From: Prevotellaceae bacterium
Lineage (GTDB): Bacteria > Bacteroidota > Bacteroidia > Bacteroidales > UBA932
Length of the DNA: 26,348 nucleotides
Direction: 5' to 3'
NCBI GenBank assembly: GCA_031257655.1
Contig: JAIROF010000181.1
Span: 1-26,348, forward strand
The notes under the pieces: generated by a model
What the model was told of the DNA's origin: nothing
The model's input: only the letters and a program-made list of their open reading frames with translations
The model's database searches: none
Shown here: positions 16,748 to 25,325 of the stretch, one piece after another
Numbering within the stretch: the stretch's first letter is position 1
How the letters are laid out: each line of letters opens with the position of its first letter
Program-made: the position numbers and the translations under genes

Positions 16748-19044
16748 TTTCTTCGTATAAAGCAGCTATCGCCCTCCTGGCGGCCTATGCCTCGGGATTG
16801 GCGATAGCTACTTTTATTGAAAAATACTGGGGAACGCAAGCGGCAAAGCTTATCATTTACTACTCTCCGGTATTCTTTTTCCTGCAGCTGCTGCTGGTCG
16901 TCAACTTTATTGCCTCCTCCATCCGCCACCGCCTCTTTCAAAGAAAAAAGTGGGGATTTTTGGCCGTCCATGCCGCCTTGATGGTGATCCTGGCCGGCGC
17001 GCTCGCCACGCACATCCTGAGCAAAGAGGGGACAGTCCACTTGCGGGAAGGCGAAAGCGTAGGCAACATGCTGATGCAAACCTCCAAAGGAAATTATCAT
17101 CGGGCATTGCCGTTCCGCTTGGAGCTGAAAAAATTCACCCTGACCCGCTATCCGGGCTCCTCCAGCCCATCAGGATTTGAAAGCGCCGTGGTTGTTCACG
17201 CCGACAGCCAATCGTTCGAGGCTACCATCGCGATGAACAAAGTCCTCGACTTCAAAGGATACCGCTTCTTCCAGGCTTCGTACGACAGGGACGAAAAGGG
17301 CACTATCCTGTCGGTCAACCAGGATAGCGCGGGGCGAACCATCACCTACGCCGGCTACGCCTTGCTAATAGCCGGATTCATCCTGTGCTTTTTCGGGAAA
17401 AATTCGCGCTTCCGCCAGCTGGCCCGCTTGCTGAAAGCGGAAAATTTTGGCGCCCCCAGCCCCCCAGGCAAAGTGGGAGCGGCCTTGCTGCTGTGCCTGA
17501 TAGCCTTTTCGCTGCAAGCGCAAGGCGATGCAGTCGCCAAAGGCGATGCAGTCGCCGAAAAAGTAAAGGCCATGTTCCAAAAAAACAAGGTAGACGCAGA
17601 GCACGCCGCGCAATTCGGAGCCTTGCCAATGCAATCCTCAGACGGACGGCTGGAGCCGGTGGGCACCTTTGCCTCCGAGCTCCTCCGAAAGCTGCACCAT
17701 GCGGATAGGATAGGAGGGCTCACCCCAGAGCAATTTTTGCTGAGCCTCATGGCCTTGCCCCATGTCTGGACGCATGTGCCCCTTATTCATCTCACCAACA
17801 AAGAGATTGCCCTGCGCTACGACCTTACCGTGAAGAAATGCGCCTACAATGAGCTGTTTGACGAGCACGGCGACTACAAGCTGCAACGCGAGCTGGATGA
17901 AATCTACCTCAAGCCACCCGCAAAACGCTCCCGCTTTGAAAAAGATTTGGTAAAGCTGGACGAGCAAGTGCATATTTTTTATCAGCTCATTAGCCGGGAG
18001 ATGCTGGCGATTTTTCCGAAAGAAAACGCGGAAAACCATCGCTGGGAAACCTCCGGCGACCTGCTGGACGAATACGCAGGGCGTGTTTTTGAGGGAATGC
18101 AGCGCGGCAGCTGGGAGGCCGCCAACCAAACGCTGGAGGCTATCCGCTCCTACCAGCAAGAAAAAAGCACGATAGCCATCGACAGCCAAAAGATAAACGC
18201 GGAGCTGCTGTACAACCGCCTGAACATATTCGCCAAAGCCAAAAAAACCTACCTCATTGCCGGCGGATTGCTGCTTGTGCTGGCCTTCATTTCCCTGTTC
18301 CGCCAAACAGCCGGCCTAAAATGGCTGATGCGCTTGCCGGCCATTGCCATTTTCGTAAGCTTCTCCTGCCACCTGCTTGGAATAGCCCTGCGCTGGTACA
18401 TAGGCGGATATGCTCCGTGGAGCAATTCTTACGAAACAATGATTTACGTTTCGCTCATCACGGTGCTGGCCGGCATGTTTTTTCGCCGGCGGAGCATCCT
18501 GACCTTTGCCCTGGCAAGCCTCTTTGGAGGCGTCATCCTCTTTGTTGCCGGGTTGAGCTGGATGGACCCGCAGATTAGCCCCCTGGTGCCTGTCCTCAAG
18601 TCGCCGTGGCTGATGATTCACGTGGCCGTGATTGTTGCCGCCTACGGCTTTTTCGGCGTCAGCTTTCTGCTGGGGGCAACCAACCTGGCGCTGATTGCGG
18701 CAAGCAGGGGGCGTAAGCAAGCAGCGCTCAACCTCCGCATCCGCGAGCTGAGCATCGTCAACGAAATGTCGCTCTGGCTCGGATTGGCGCTGATGGCTAC
18801 GGGCACTTTTTTGGGGGCGGTTTGGGCAAATGAATCCTGGGGGCGATACTGGGGCTGGGACCCCAAAGAAACCTGGGCGCTGGTTACCGTGCTGGTTTAC
18901 GCCATCACAACCCATCTGCACCTCGTCAAAAAGTGGGACAACCCACTGCTATTCAACCTAATGTCGGTCGTCGCATTTGCCTGCGTGCTGATGACCTACT
19001 TTGGCGTAACCTACTTCCTGAGCGGGATGCACTCCTACAGCTGA
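16732..19044 (+). CDS. ccsBA: CcsBA (ResB-CcsA fusion) cytochrome c haem lyase
   Basis: This 770-residue membrane protein belongs to System II cytochrome c maturation: it carries haem across the membrane and attaches it to CxxCH motifs. I chose ATG 16732 (MERSLISSYK), preceded by GGGAG and overlapping the previous gene by 16 bp; the longer open frame from 16669 lies wholly inside the upstream coding sequence. The ResB-like half (about 1-240) has several membrane segments, then a large periplasmic part, then the CcsA-like half with the tryptophan-rich haem-handling motif WGRYWGWDPKETW and conserved His residues between membrane helices. An in-frame 18-bp tandem duplication at 17522-17557 (GDAVAK/GDAVAE) lies in the linker. 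Its client proteins are probably the haem proteins encoded on both sides. Confidence 0.93.
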   Translation: MERSLISSYKAAIALLAAYASGLAIATFIEKYWGTQAAKLIIYYSPVFFFLQLLLVVNFIASSIRHRLFQRKKWGFLAVHAALMVILAGALATHILSKEGTVHLREGESVGNMLMQTSKGNYHRALPFRLELKKFTLTRYPGSSSPSGFESAVVVHADSQSFEATIAMNKVLDFKGYRFFQASYDRDEKGTILSVNQDSAGRTITYAGYALLIAGFILCFFGKNSRFRQLARLLKAENFGAPSPPGKVGAALLLCLIAFSLQAQGDAVAKGDAVAEKVKAMFQKNKVDAEHAAQFGALPMQSSDGRLEPVGTFASELLRKLHHADRIGGLTPEQFLLSLMALPHVWTHVPLIHLTNKEIALRYDLTVKKCAYNELFDEHGDYKLQRELDEIYLKPPAKRSRFEKDLVKLDEQVHIFYQLISREMLAIFPKENAENHRWETSGDLLDEYAGRVFEGMQRGSWEAANQTLEAIRSYQQEKSTIAIDSQKINAELLYNRLNIFAKAKKTYLIAGGLLLVLAFISLFRQTAGLKWLMRLPAIAIFVSFSCHLLGIALRWYIGGYAPWSNSYETMIYVSLITVLAGMFFRRRSILTFALASLFGGVILFVAGLSWMDPQISPLVPVLKSPWLMIHVAVIVAAYGFFGVSFLLGATNLALIAASRGRKQAALNLRIRELSIVNEMSLWLGLALMATGTFLGAVWANESWGRYWGWDPKETWALVTVLVYAITTHLHLVKKWDNPLLFNLMSVVAFACVLMTYFGVTYFLSGMHSYS

Positions 19045-19062
19045 GCGCTGATTGCTCCAATT

Positions 19063-19183
19063 GGGAACCTTTAAAAAACCCAAACTCTGCGCTACGCTCC
19101 CTCGGCAAAATGCTCATTTACTTTAGTAAACTCCGCTTTTGCCTCAGCCGCAAGCCTTGATTTTGGGGTTTTTAGAGGTTCTC
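19063..19183 (-). repeat. 121-bp MITE/REP-like element, copy 2 (inverted)
   Basis: Read on the minus strand this is the same 121-bp sequence as 12654-12774, with the same length, terminal repeats and central palindrome, differing at about fifteen or fewer positions, mainly toward one end. It begins 18 bp after the ccsBA stop and ends 34 bp before the GH43 start. Together the two copies flank the cytochrome/oxidoreductase group as long inverted repeats. It might also act as a transcription stop for ccsBA through its hairpin. Confidence 0.75.
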
Positions 19184-19217
19184 AATAGAATAAGGACATC
19201 ATCAAAAAAACATCAAT

Positions 19218-20519
19218 ATGAAAAAATGTACCGCTATTTTTTGTGCTCTGTGGACGTGCCATGTCGCGCTGGGGCAAAACCCTATTTCTCCCCCCGGCGT
19301 TTACATTGCCGACCCAACCGCGCGGGTAAACGCGGATGGGAAAATGTACATCTACGGGTCGCTGGATACGGTGCCCGGCAGCTACTGCTCCGAGCGCTAT
19401 CACGTGCTCTCGTCGGGCGACTTGTTGCGCTGGCGCCTGCACCCGAATACGTTCGCCTCTAAGGGCGAAAACGACGCCGTGCCCTACGCCGACGGCATGC
19501 TGTATGCGCCCGACATGATGCAGCGCAATGGCGCCTACTACCTGTACTACTGCATGTCCGACGGAAGCGAGGGCGTGGCGGTGAGCAAGTCGCCGGCCGG
19601 CCCCTTTGCCGACGGGAAAAAAATGGAGGGCATTCGCGGCATCGACCCAACGGTTTTTACGGACGACGACGGACAAGCGTACTACTACTGGGGACAGTTT
19701 GCGGCAAAAGGCGCCCGCCTCAACCCCGACATGAAAACCATCGACTTCGCCTCCGCCAAAGACAGCCTGCTGACCGAAAAAGAGCACTACTTCCACGAAG
19801 GGGGATTTATGTTCAAGCGCGCAGGCGTCTACTATTTCGTTTACGCGCATATCGGACGGCAAGACCGGGCAACCTGCATCGGCTATGCTACGTCTGCTTC
19901 GCCAATGGGGCCGTTCAAGTACGGCGGAGTGATAGTAGATAACGCCGGCTGCGACCCCGAAAGCTGGAACAACCACGGGTCGGTCGTGGAGTTTAAGGGG
20001 CAATGGTATGTGCTGTACCACCGCTCCACGCATGGCAGCCGCGCAATGCGTAAAGCTTGCATAGAGCCTATCACCTTCCTGCCCGACGGAAGCATCCCCG
20101 AAACGCCGATGACCTCGCAGGGCGCAGGAAAGCCATTGGACGTCCGCCGGCAAATAGATGCGGCATGGGCCTGCCTGCTGTGGGGGAATGTGCGCATCGT
20201 AAGGGATGAAAAGCAGCCGAACAACGAAATACTCTCCGGCATCCGCCGGCGCGACAGGGCGGCCTGGAAGTATGTGGACTACGGCGCAGGCGTACAGCGA
20301 TTTAAGGTGCGGGTGCGCTCAAAAGCCGGAGGTAAAATTTCGCTGGTAGGCGATAAGCCCTGGCATGGCGAATTTGGCAGCCTCACCGTACCGCCTTACA
20401 GCGACTGGACGGTACGCTCGTGCGAAGTCCGGCCACAAACCGGCGTGGCTACGCTATGGATTGAATTTGACGGCGCCGAAGGCGATTTGTTTGAGATCGA
20501 CTGGCTCGTGTTTGAGTAG
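19218..20519 (+). CDS. Secreted GH43-like glycosidase with C-terminal CBM6-like domain
   Basis: This 433-residue protein has a signal peptide (about 1-19, ALGQ) and a five-bladed GH43 catalytic domain with the three expected acids: Asp32 in YIADPTA (base), Asp143 in GIDPTVF (pKa modulator) and Glu194 in YFHEGGF (acid). Residues ~300-433 are beta-rich and end in FEIDWLVFE, like CBM6-type carbohydrate-binding modules. GH43 enzymes mostly act on alpha-L-arabinofuranosides or beta-xylosides, some on beta-galactosides; subfamily and substrate cannot be fixed by eye. It is not an obvious mannan enzyme, so it may serve another glycan or supply sugar to the adjacent redox genes. No TAnnTTTG promoter was seen; it lies 34 bp after the inverted repeat copy. 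Confidence 0.85.
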   Translation: MKKCTAIFCALWTCHVALGQNPISPPGVYIADPTARVNADGKMYIYGSLDTVPGSYCSERYHVLSSGDLLRWRLHPNTFASKGENDAVPYADGMLYAPDMMQRNGAYYLYYCMSDGSEGVAVSKSPAGPFADGKKMEGIRGIDPTVFTDDDGQAYYYWGQFAAKGARLNPDMKTIDFASAKDSLLTEKEHYFHEGGFMFKRAGVYYFVYAHIGRQDRATCIGYATSASPMGPFKYGGVIVDNAGCDPESWNNHGSVVEFKGQWYVLYHRSTHGSRAMRKACIEPITFLPDGSIPETPMTSQGAGKPLDVRRQIDAAWACLLWGNVRIVRDEKQPNNEILSGIRRRDRAAWKYVDYGAGVQRFKVRVRSKAGGKISLVGDKPWHGEFGSLTVPPYSDWTVRSCEVRPQTGVATLWIEFDGAEGDLFEIDWLVFE

Positions 20520-20557
20520 CGATGAGCACGGCCGGAGGGGGCTGTCATTCTCTTTCC

Positions 20558-20583
20558 TCCCCCTCGTTTCCTAGCGAGGGGGA
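20558..20583. terminator. Hairpin after GH43, possible bidirectional terminator
   Basis: TCCCCCTCG (20558-20566) pairs with CGAGGGGGA (20575-20583) over an 8-base loop. It lies 38 bp after the GH43 stop, between convergent genes. There is no clean T-run directly after it; a short TTTTT occurs at about 20596-20600. Termination is likely by position but not proven by sequence. Confidence 0.45.
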
Positions 20584-20606
20584 AATGGCCTTACGTTTTT
20601 AACGTC

Positions 20607-20636
20607 ATTCTCCGTATGCTAAAGCATACGGAGAAT
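20607..20636. terminator. Perfect 14-bp inverted repeat between convergent genes
   Basis: ATTCTCCGTATGCT (20607-20620) pairs perfectly with 20623-20636 around a 2-base AA. With such a tight loop it resembles a cruciform-forming or REP-like unit more than a classical terminator, but its place between the convergent GH43 and HzsA-related genes makes a transcription-stop role plausible. No T-run follows on either strand. Confidence 0.4.
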
Positions 20637-20714
20637 CAAGTGTCGTCCCTGCGGGGCTTGTAAATGGCTTGCGCCAAGCGTTCGCGTTTTTGCAAGAGGG
20701 TACGGATGCTTTCA

Positions 20715-20742
20715 AATTCTCAATTCTCAATTCTCAATTCTC
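20715..20742. repeat. Short tandem repeat, 4 x 7 bp
   Basis: Four perfect copies of AATTCTC are followed by AATTA. It lies in the 270-bp gap between GH43 and the HzsA-related gene, which otherwise holds only the two hairpins. Repeats of this kind vary in copy number by slippage. It is 48 bp past the stop of the minus-strand gene, so it does not affect a coding start. Confidence 0.8.
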
Positions 20743-20789
20743 AATTATAAAGCTGCTTGCTCTACCTCGGCGGCCTACCGCGCCACCTT

Positions 20790-23258
20790 CTACTTGTATG
20801 GCCTTGGCGGATTTGGGCTGATGGCCGTCGCTACGTCATACTCCGCGCGGTAGTCGGGATGCCCCCTGAACATCGTATCCCGCCGGCCGTAGTAAGTGCC
20901 GTAGTACTGGCAGTTGAGGTCTATCCAATTGGTGACTTGCAGCAGCTCTTCGGGCGTGAGGCGGATGGCGGCGTGCACGCCGGCTAAGCGTTCCGCCCTC
21001 CGGCGGGCCTTGGGGTCGGCGAGCCGGATGTCCGGCGCGAGCATGGCGACCAGCACGGAGGCGTATGAGCCGAGCGTCTTGGCGGAGAGGTAGTGAATAT
21101 TCCCGTTTTTGGGATGATTTTCGCCTATCACCGGGCCTAAAAGCCCCCGGTCGTACACGTTGACGAACCATCCTCCGTCGCCGCTCGTGACGTAAAATCC
21201 CTTGCCTTCCGTGGTATGCTTATCGTCGGTGGAGGCGGGCGCAGCCGAGCAGACGCCGTGGATGGTGTAGTAGCCGTCTTTTCCGGCTTGCGCCAGCTTT
21301 TCGGGGGGCAGATCGCGCACGGCGCCGCTGCCGAATTTTCGGCGTTCGGGCACTAAGCTTTCGTAGGATTCGTTGAAGAGGCGCGTTTCCCGTCCCGAAA
21401 GGTTCAGGCCGCCCTGCGCTGCGGAGGCGTTGTGGCAGCTGACGCAGCGCCGGTCCCATACCGGCTGCACATCCCGCGCGTAGCTGATGGTTTTGGCGGC
21501 CGAAAGCTCGCCGGCCTGTGCGCGGGGCATTTCGGCGGGGCGCTTCAGCGCGACCGGCGTGAGCCTGCCCGCCGTGCCGGGCGTCTGCGAAGCCGGCTCG
21601 TGGCAGCCGATGCAGCTGCGCACTTCGCCGGGCATGTAGCTCACGTAGGTGCGCTCGGTCTGTATAGCGCGGTACCGGGCGTCCAGCGCCTGCAGGAAGA
21701 TGTTTCGCCCGGCGGGGACGAGGAAGCGCGCCGAGCCGTCGGCTTCTACCGTTGCCACGCCGTGCTGAATCTTCAGCCCCAGGTGCGTATCCTTGGTGAT
21801 GGCGGCGTGCTGCTGGTCGTACTCGTCCTGCGTGTAGCTCGGCTGGTAGAAGCGCCGTGCGCCCCAGGGACGCGGCACCTGCTCCAGTATGCGCAGGTAC
21901 TTCACGGCGCCTCTCTCCACGCCGCTCATGCCGCTGTACACGTCGGTAACGATGCATTCGGCCAGGTTCTTTTCGGCCAGCTCCCGGTCGGGGTGCGACG
22001 GAATCACGGGCGGACGCTCGCGGGCGAGCAGCGGCTGGGGACGGAAGCAGGAGATGGTTTTGCCGGAGTAGACCGGCTCCACCCGCCCGCCTTCGTGCAG
22101 GAGGTACAGCCCGTAGGCCGTGGAATCGTCCCACGCCGGGCCGGACGGCTTGTGCGAAACCAAGAACTCCGTGCGCGACAGCGGGTAGCTCTCCCGGAAC
22201 AGGGGGCCGCGCCCGAGCCAGTCGAGCACCCACCGCGCGCTGTCCGTTTCGTCGCGGAAGGCGATGCCGTTTTCGGTGCGCACATCCGTACCGGGCGTCA
22301 TGTAGGTCATCGGCGCGCCGGTGCGGATGTCTTGGGCGGTGTTGATGCGGATGATCGTCCCCACGCCGTTTTGCGGGCAGCAGTGCGGCGTGCCGGTGAA
22401 TACGTATTCGCCGGGCGAGCCGGGGATGGGGCGCCCCATGATCATGGTGGCGGGCGCGGCGATGTCGTTGCCGTAGATTTCCGCCGAGCCGGAGCCGTCG
22501 GGGTTCATTGCCCAGAGGCACTTGACGGCTACGGCGCCCTTGTCTACGTACTCCCAGCGGGTGTACATGATGCGTCCGTCGGGCAGCGCGCAGGGCGTAT
22601 TTTCCGATACGGAGCTGTTGCTCAGCCGGCGCATGTTTTTTCCGTTGCCGTCCATACGGTAGAGCACCGTGGTGGTGAAAATATCCGGCGCGTCGCACAG
22701 GATGCCGAAGCGGCAGCGGGTGGAAACGAAGGCTATGCCGCCGTCGGGCAGGTAGCAGGGGTCGAGGTCTTCGGTGCCGTGATGGTAGCCGTCTATGCGG
22801 TACGTTTCGACGATTTCGTCCTCATCGTCGGGCGAAAAGGTGAGCTGCCGCAGGCCGCGCCCGTCTACGCCGACTTCGTAGAGCCGGTAGCCGACGTCCG
22901 GCGCTGTCTTGCAGGCAAAAACAATCCGCCGGGCGTCGAACGAAACGTCGAACGCGCCGAAAACGCTGCCCGACAGCGAAGGCGCCAGCTCCTCCACCTC
23001 GCCGGTTTTAAGGGAGAGGAGGCACAGGTTGCCCCCCGGCATCCACCGCGAGTTGAGGTATTCCGTGTAGTAGTGGTTGGCGTTGTAGGTGTACCGCTTG
23101 ACAAAGGCGATCTTTTCCACGCCCTGCGCCAGCAGCGTGTCCCACGTAGCCCGCTCCTCCGCGCCGGGAGCGTAGGTTTCGCTCAGGCGGCTGTGCGATC
23201 CGGCGGCGCATCCGGCCAGCAGCGCCGCCGCCGCCATGATAGTCAGTAAGGGTTTCAT
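20790..23258 (-). CDS. HzsA-related dihaem beta-propeller lipoprotein
   Basis: This 822-residue lipoprotein (signal peptide, Cys17 in LLAGC) has a long N-terminal beta-propeller of TolB/PD40-like repeats (about 45-410; RIVFACKTAPDVGYRLYEVGVDG, LYRMDGNGKNMRRLS, CALPDGRIMYTRWEY). Then come a beta-rich region and a C-terminal haem part with CIGCH (549-553) and CVSCH (605-609). The order matches the family named after the hydrazine synthase alpha subunit, a propeller with c-type haems. Real hydrazine synthesis is not suggested: the beta and gamma subunits are absent. Relatives are common in Planctomycetes and Verrucomicrobia beside sugar-degradation genes. It probably acts in periplasmic redox chemistry; the substrate is unknown. 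It follows the YVTN-cytochrome gene after a 228-bp gap and is convergent with GH43. Confidence 0.75.
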   Translation of the reverse strand: MKPLLTIMAAAALLAGCAAGSHSRLSETYAPGAEERATWDTLLAQGVEKIAFVKRYTYNANHYYTEYLNSRWMPGGNLCLLSLKTGEVEELAPSLSGSVFGAFDVSFDARRIVFACKTAPDVGYRLYEVGVDGRGLRQLTFSPDDEDEIVETYRIDGYHHGTEDLDPCYLPDGGIAFVSTRCRFGILCDAPDIFTTTVLYRMDGNGKNMRRLSNSSVSENTPCALPDGRIMYTRWEYVDKGAVAVKCLWAMNPDGSGSAEIYGNDIAAPATMIMGRPIPGSPGEYVFTGTPHCCPQNGVGTIIRINTAQDIRTGAPMTYMTPGTDVRTENGIAFRDETDSARWVLDWLGRGPLFRESYPLSRTEFLVSHKPSGPAWDDSTAYGLYLLHEGGRVEPVYSGKTISCFRPQPLLARERPPVIPSHPDRELAEKNLAECIVTDVYSGMSGVERGAVKYLRILEQVPRPWGARRFYQPSYTQDEYDQQHAAITKDTHLGLKIQHGVATVEADGSARFLVPAGRNIFLQALDARYRAIQTERTYVSYMPGEVRSCIGCHEPASQTPGTAGRLTPVALKRPAEMPRAQAGELSAAKTISYARDVQPVWDRRCVSCHNASAAQGGLNLSGRETRLFNESYESLVPERRKFGSGAVRDLPPEKLAQAGKDGYYTIHGVCSAAPASTDDKHTTEGKGFYVTSGDGGWFVNVYDRGLLGPVIGENHPKNGNIHYLSAKTLGSYASVLVAMLAPDIRLADPKARRRAERLAGVHAAIRLTPEELLQVTNWIDLNCQYYGTYYGRRDTMFRGHPDYRAEYDVATAISPNPPRPYK

Positions 23259-23486
23259 TTTTTTTTACAGCAATTTAATCATTTAGATGGCCTTTGCACG
23301 AATAACGAGCGTCCGCGCTGCGTCGCTATTGTCCGAACGCGGATTTTACGGGATTTACGGGATTAAGATGATTAATACCGCGTAGCGCTTGTTTTCGCTT
23401 GTTTATTTTGCGCATTACAAATGCTTATATTCACGGCTGCCGAATTGCAAATTCGGCAGTACGGGCGGGGCGGGCGTAAAATCCGT
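23259..23486. other. 228-bp intergenic gap with small repeats and a hairpin
   Basis: No reading frame of interest lies here. A perfect hairpin CTGCCGAATT (23437-23446) with 23450-23459 around a 3-base loop sits 28 bp after the stop of the upstream minus-strand gene and may slow or end transcription, though no T-run follows. At 23341-23368 there are back-to-back units GGATTTTACG, GGATTTACG and GGATTAAG. No TAnnTTTG promoter for the HzsA-related gene was found on the minus strand, so it may be read through from upstream. Confidence 0.5.
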
Positions 23487-25310
23487 TTAGAGTGTCTGTA
23501 GGTAAAGGATCAGCGCGTCCAGCTCTTGTTCGGTCAGGTTTTGCGTTACGCCGTGCAGGTCGTTCGGGTTGCATGAGGTGAACGCTTCGCGCAGGGTGGC
23601 CGCCCGTCCGTCGTAGAGGTAGGGGGCGGTGCGCCATACTTCGCGCAGGGTGGGCGTATCGAAGGGGCGTCCGCTGTCGTTGTCCGTGCCCGTCCCCGCG
23701 TCGTACTTTTTCCGGTCGGTGAGGTATGCTCCGCCGTGGCAGCGGTTGCAGCCGGCGCGGTCGTAAACGGCCTTGCCTGCCTGTTCGGGGTCTTTTGCGC
23801 GGTACTCCTGCAGGAAGGGGCTTTCCACAGGCCGGAGCCGGCGCAGGTAGGCGTCCATGTCGGCGGCCAGCGATTCCGGCTGCTGCGTGTTGAGCGTGTG
23901 CAGGATGCCGTTGCGGACGGCCGTTTCCGCATCCCGGCGTATGCCGGTAATCATTGCCGGGGGCGTGACGTGCGAAAAGAGGAGGCTTTTGGTGTTTTTT
24001 GGATTTCCGAGGCCGTCGTTTCGCTGGTCCCAGTTCAGCCCGTCGGCGCGTCCGTCCGGGTGGCAGGAGGCGCAGCTTTGCCATCCCTGGTAGCAGATGG
24101 AGGCGTCGCAGAAGGCGAGCTCTCCGCGGCGAACGGCGTCGGGCTTCGGCTCGCTGCCGAGCGGCAGCAGCCGGGCGGGCGCACCGCCTGCGGCCGGCAG
24201 CTGCTCTAAGAAGGGGGAGAAGCGGCTGCTCACCAGCAGCGTGCCGCCGGCGGAGGCCACGGCGCGGGGAGAGCGCCCCCGCAGGCGCAGCCGCTTTTTG
24301 AACGGCGCGGCAAACGACAGCGAAGCGCTCAAGTCCTCCCGGTTGCGAATGCCGTCCGCCGGCTCGCCGGCGAAAAGGGCGGCAAGGCGGTCGTGCATGG
24401 CCTTGAGGTCTACGGCAAGCAGCTCGTGGACGCCCGCCAGCGCGATGTACAGGCGCCCGTCTTTGCCGGTGCACACGCCGGCGGGGTTGGCGGCGCCGCA
24501 GCTCACGTCGTCCAGCAGCAGCGTGGCGTACAGCGATCCGGCCTCCAGGTCGACGATGCTCAGGGCGTTGGTGTTGGTCCAGCCCCGGTCTACCTGGGTG
24601 ACCGGGGCGCCGTACCGCGACATCAGGTGTACGCCGTACAGGTACCGTCCGTCGGGCGAGCAGCCTATCCCCCAGAGCGACTGCGCGCCGTTGGGCAGCG
24701 TGACGTGCGCGCGGACGGTGTTGGTGGCTACATCCACCAGCGTGATTTGCGCCGCCACCACCTCGTCCGTAGCCGCCTGCGCGGGGAGGAAGTTGGCTGC
24801 GGCCAGCGTTTTGCCGTCGGGCGTCAGGCAAAGGGTGTGCGGTTCGCGTACGGCGGGAATGGCCGCTACCTCCTCCCCTCGCTTCAGGTCGACCACGGAG
24901 ATGTTGCCGCCAAAGCGGTTGGCCACGTACAGGGTCTGTCCGTCGGCGGCCAGGGCAAGCCCCTGCGGGGTGTGCCCCACCGCGATGCTTGTTGCCCGCT
25001 TTCCTTCGGGCAGGCTGATCACCTCTACGCTTCCGTCGCTTTCCCCGCCGCTGACGAACAGCGTGGAGCCGTCCGGCGACAGCAGCAGGGAGTGGGGATT
25101 CCGCGCCAGCGCAATGCGGCGGGCGGCATGGCCGGTGGCGAGGTCGACTACGGCAACCGACCTGGCGGTGGTCAGCGCCGTGTAGGCCAACCGCCGCTGA
25201 CCGTCTACGGCAATGTCGCCCGGAGACAGGTAGGCGCTCCCGCCGCAGGGGGCGCACGCCGCCAGCACCGGGCAGCAGAGCAGCGCGCTCAACCGAAAGA
25301 ATACGCTCAT
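23487..25310 (-). CDS. YVTN beta-propeller lipoprotein fused to dihaem cytochrome c region
   Basis: This 607-residue lipoprotein (Cys19 in LAAC) starts with a seven-bladed YVTN-type propeller (about 25-380): repeats such as RSVAVVDLATG, HSLLLSPDGSTLFVSGG, GLALAADGQTLYVANRFGGNISVVDL. The C-terminal ~200 residues carry two c-haem motifs, CASCH (413-417) and CNRCH (521-525), with segments like TPPAMITGIRRDAETAVRNG and APYLYDGRAATLREAF that resemble dihaem cytochrome c peroxidase/MauG-like proteins. It may be a redox partner or a dihaem oxidase in the periplasm; haem ligands cannot be assigned by eye. It starts 15 bp after the cupin gene stop, so these two are one transcript. It needs CcsBA for maturation. 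Confidence 0.8.
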   Translation of the reverse strand: MSVFFRLSALLCCPVLAACAPCGGSAYLSPGDIAVDGQRRLAYTALTTARSVAVVDLATGHAARRIALARNPHSLLLSPDGSTLFVSGGESDGSVEVISLPEGKRATSIAVGHTPQGLALAADGQTLYVANRFGGNISVVDLKRGEEVAAIPAVREPHTLCLTPDGKTLAAANFLPAQAATDEVVAAQITLVDVATNTVRAHVTLPNGAQSLWGIGCSPDGRYLYGVHLMSRYGAPVTQVDRGWTNTNALSIVDLEAGSLYATLLLDDVSCGAANPAGVCTGKDGRLYIALAGVHELLAVDLKAMHDRLAALFAGEPADGIRNREDLSASLSFAAPFKKRLRLRGRSPRAVASAGGTLLVSSRFSPFLEQLPAAGGAPARLLPLGSEPKPDAVRRGELAFCDASICYQGWQSCASCHPDGRADGLNWDQRNDGLGNPKNTKSLLFSHVTPPAMITGIRRDAETAVRNGILHTLNTQQPESLAADMDAYLRRLRPVESPFLQEYRAKDPEQAGKAVYDRAGCNRCHGGAYLTDRKKYDAGTGTDNDSGRPFDTPTLREVWRTAPYLYDGRAATLREAFTSCNPNDLHGVTQNLTEQELDALILYLQTL

Positions 25311-25325
25311 GGCCGATTCCCTGTT

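Noticed and set aside
20715..20742. Possible CRISPR-like array
   Set aside because: The repeats are 7 bp and contiguous, with no spacers; it is a simple tandem repeat.
21432..23249. 605-codon open frame on the plus strand
   Set aside because: It lies antisense to the HzsA-related gene, has no recognisable motif and a composition typical of a GC-rich shadow frame.
23431..25257. 608-codon open frame on the minus strand
   Set aside because: It overlaps the YVTN-cytochrome gene in another frame and is dominated by Arg, Ala and Pro; the true gene has clear propeller and haem motifs.
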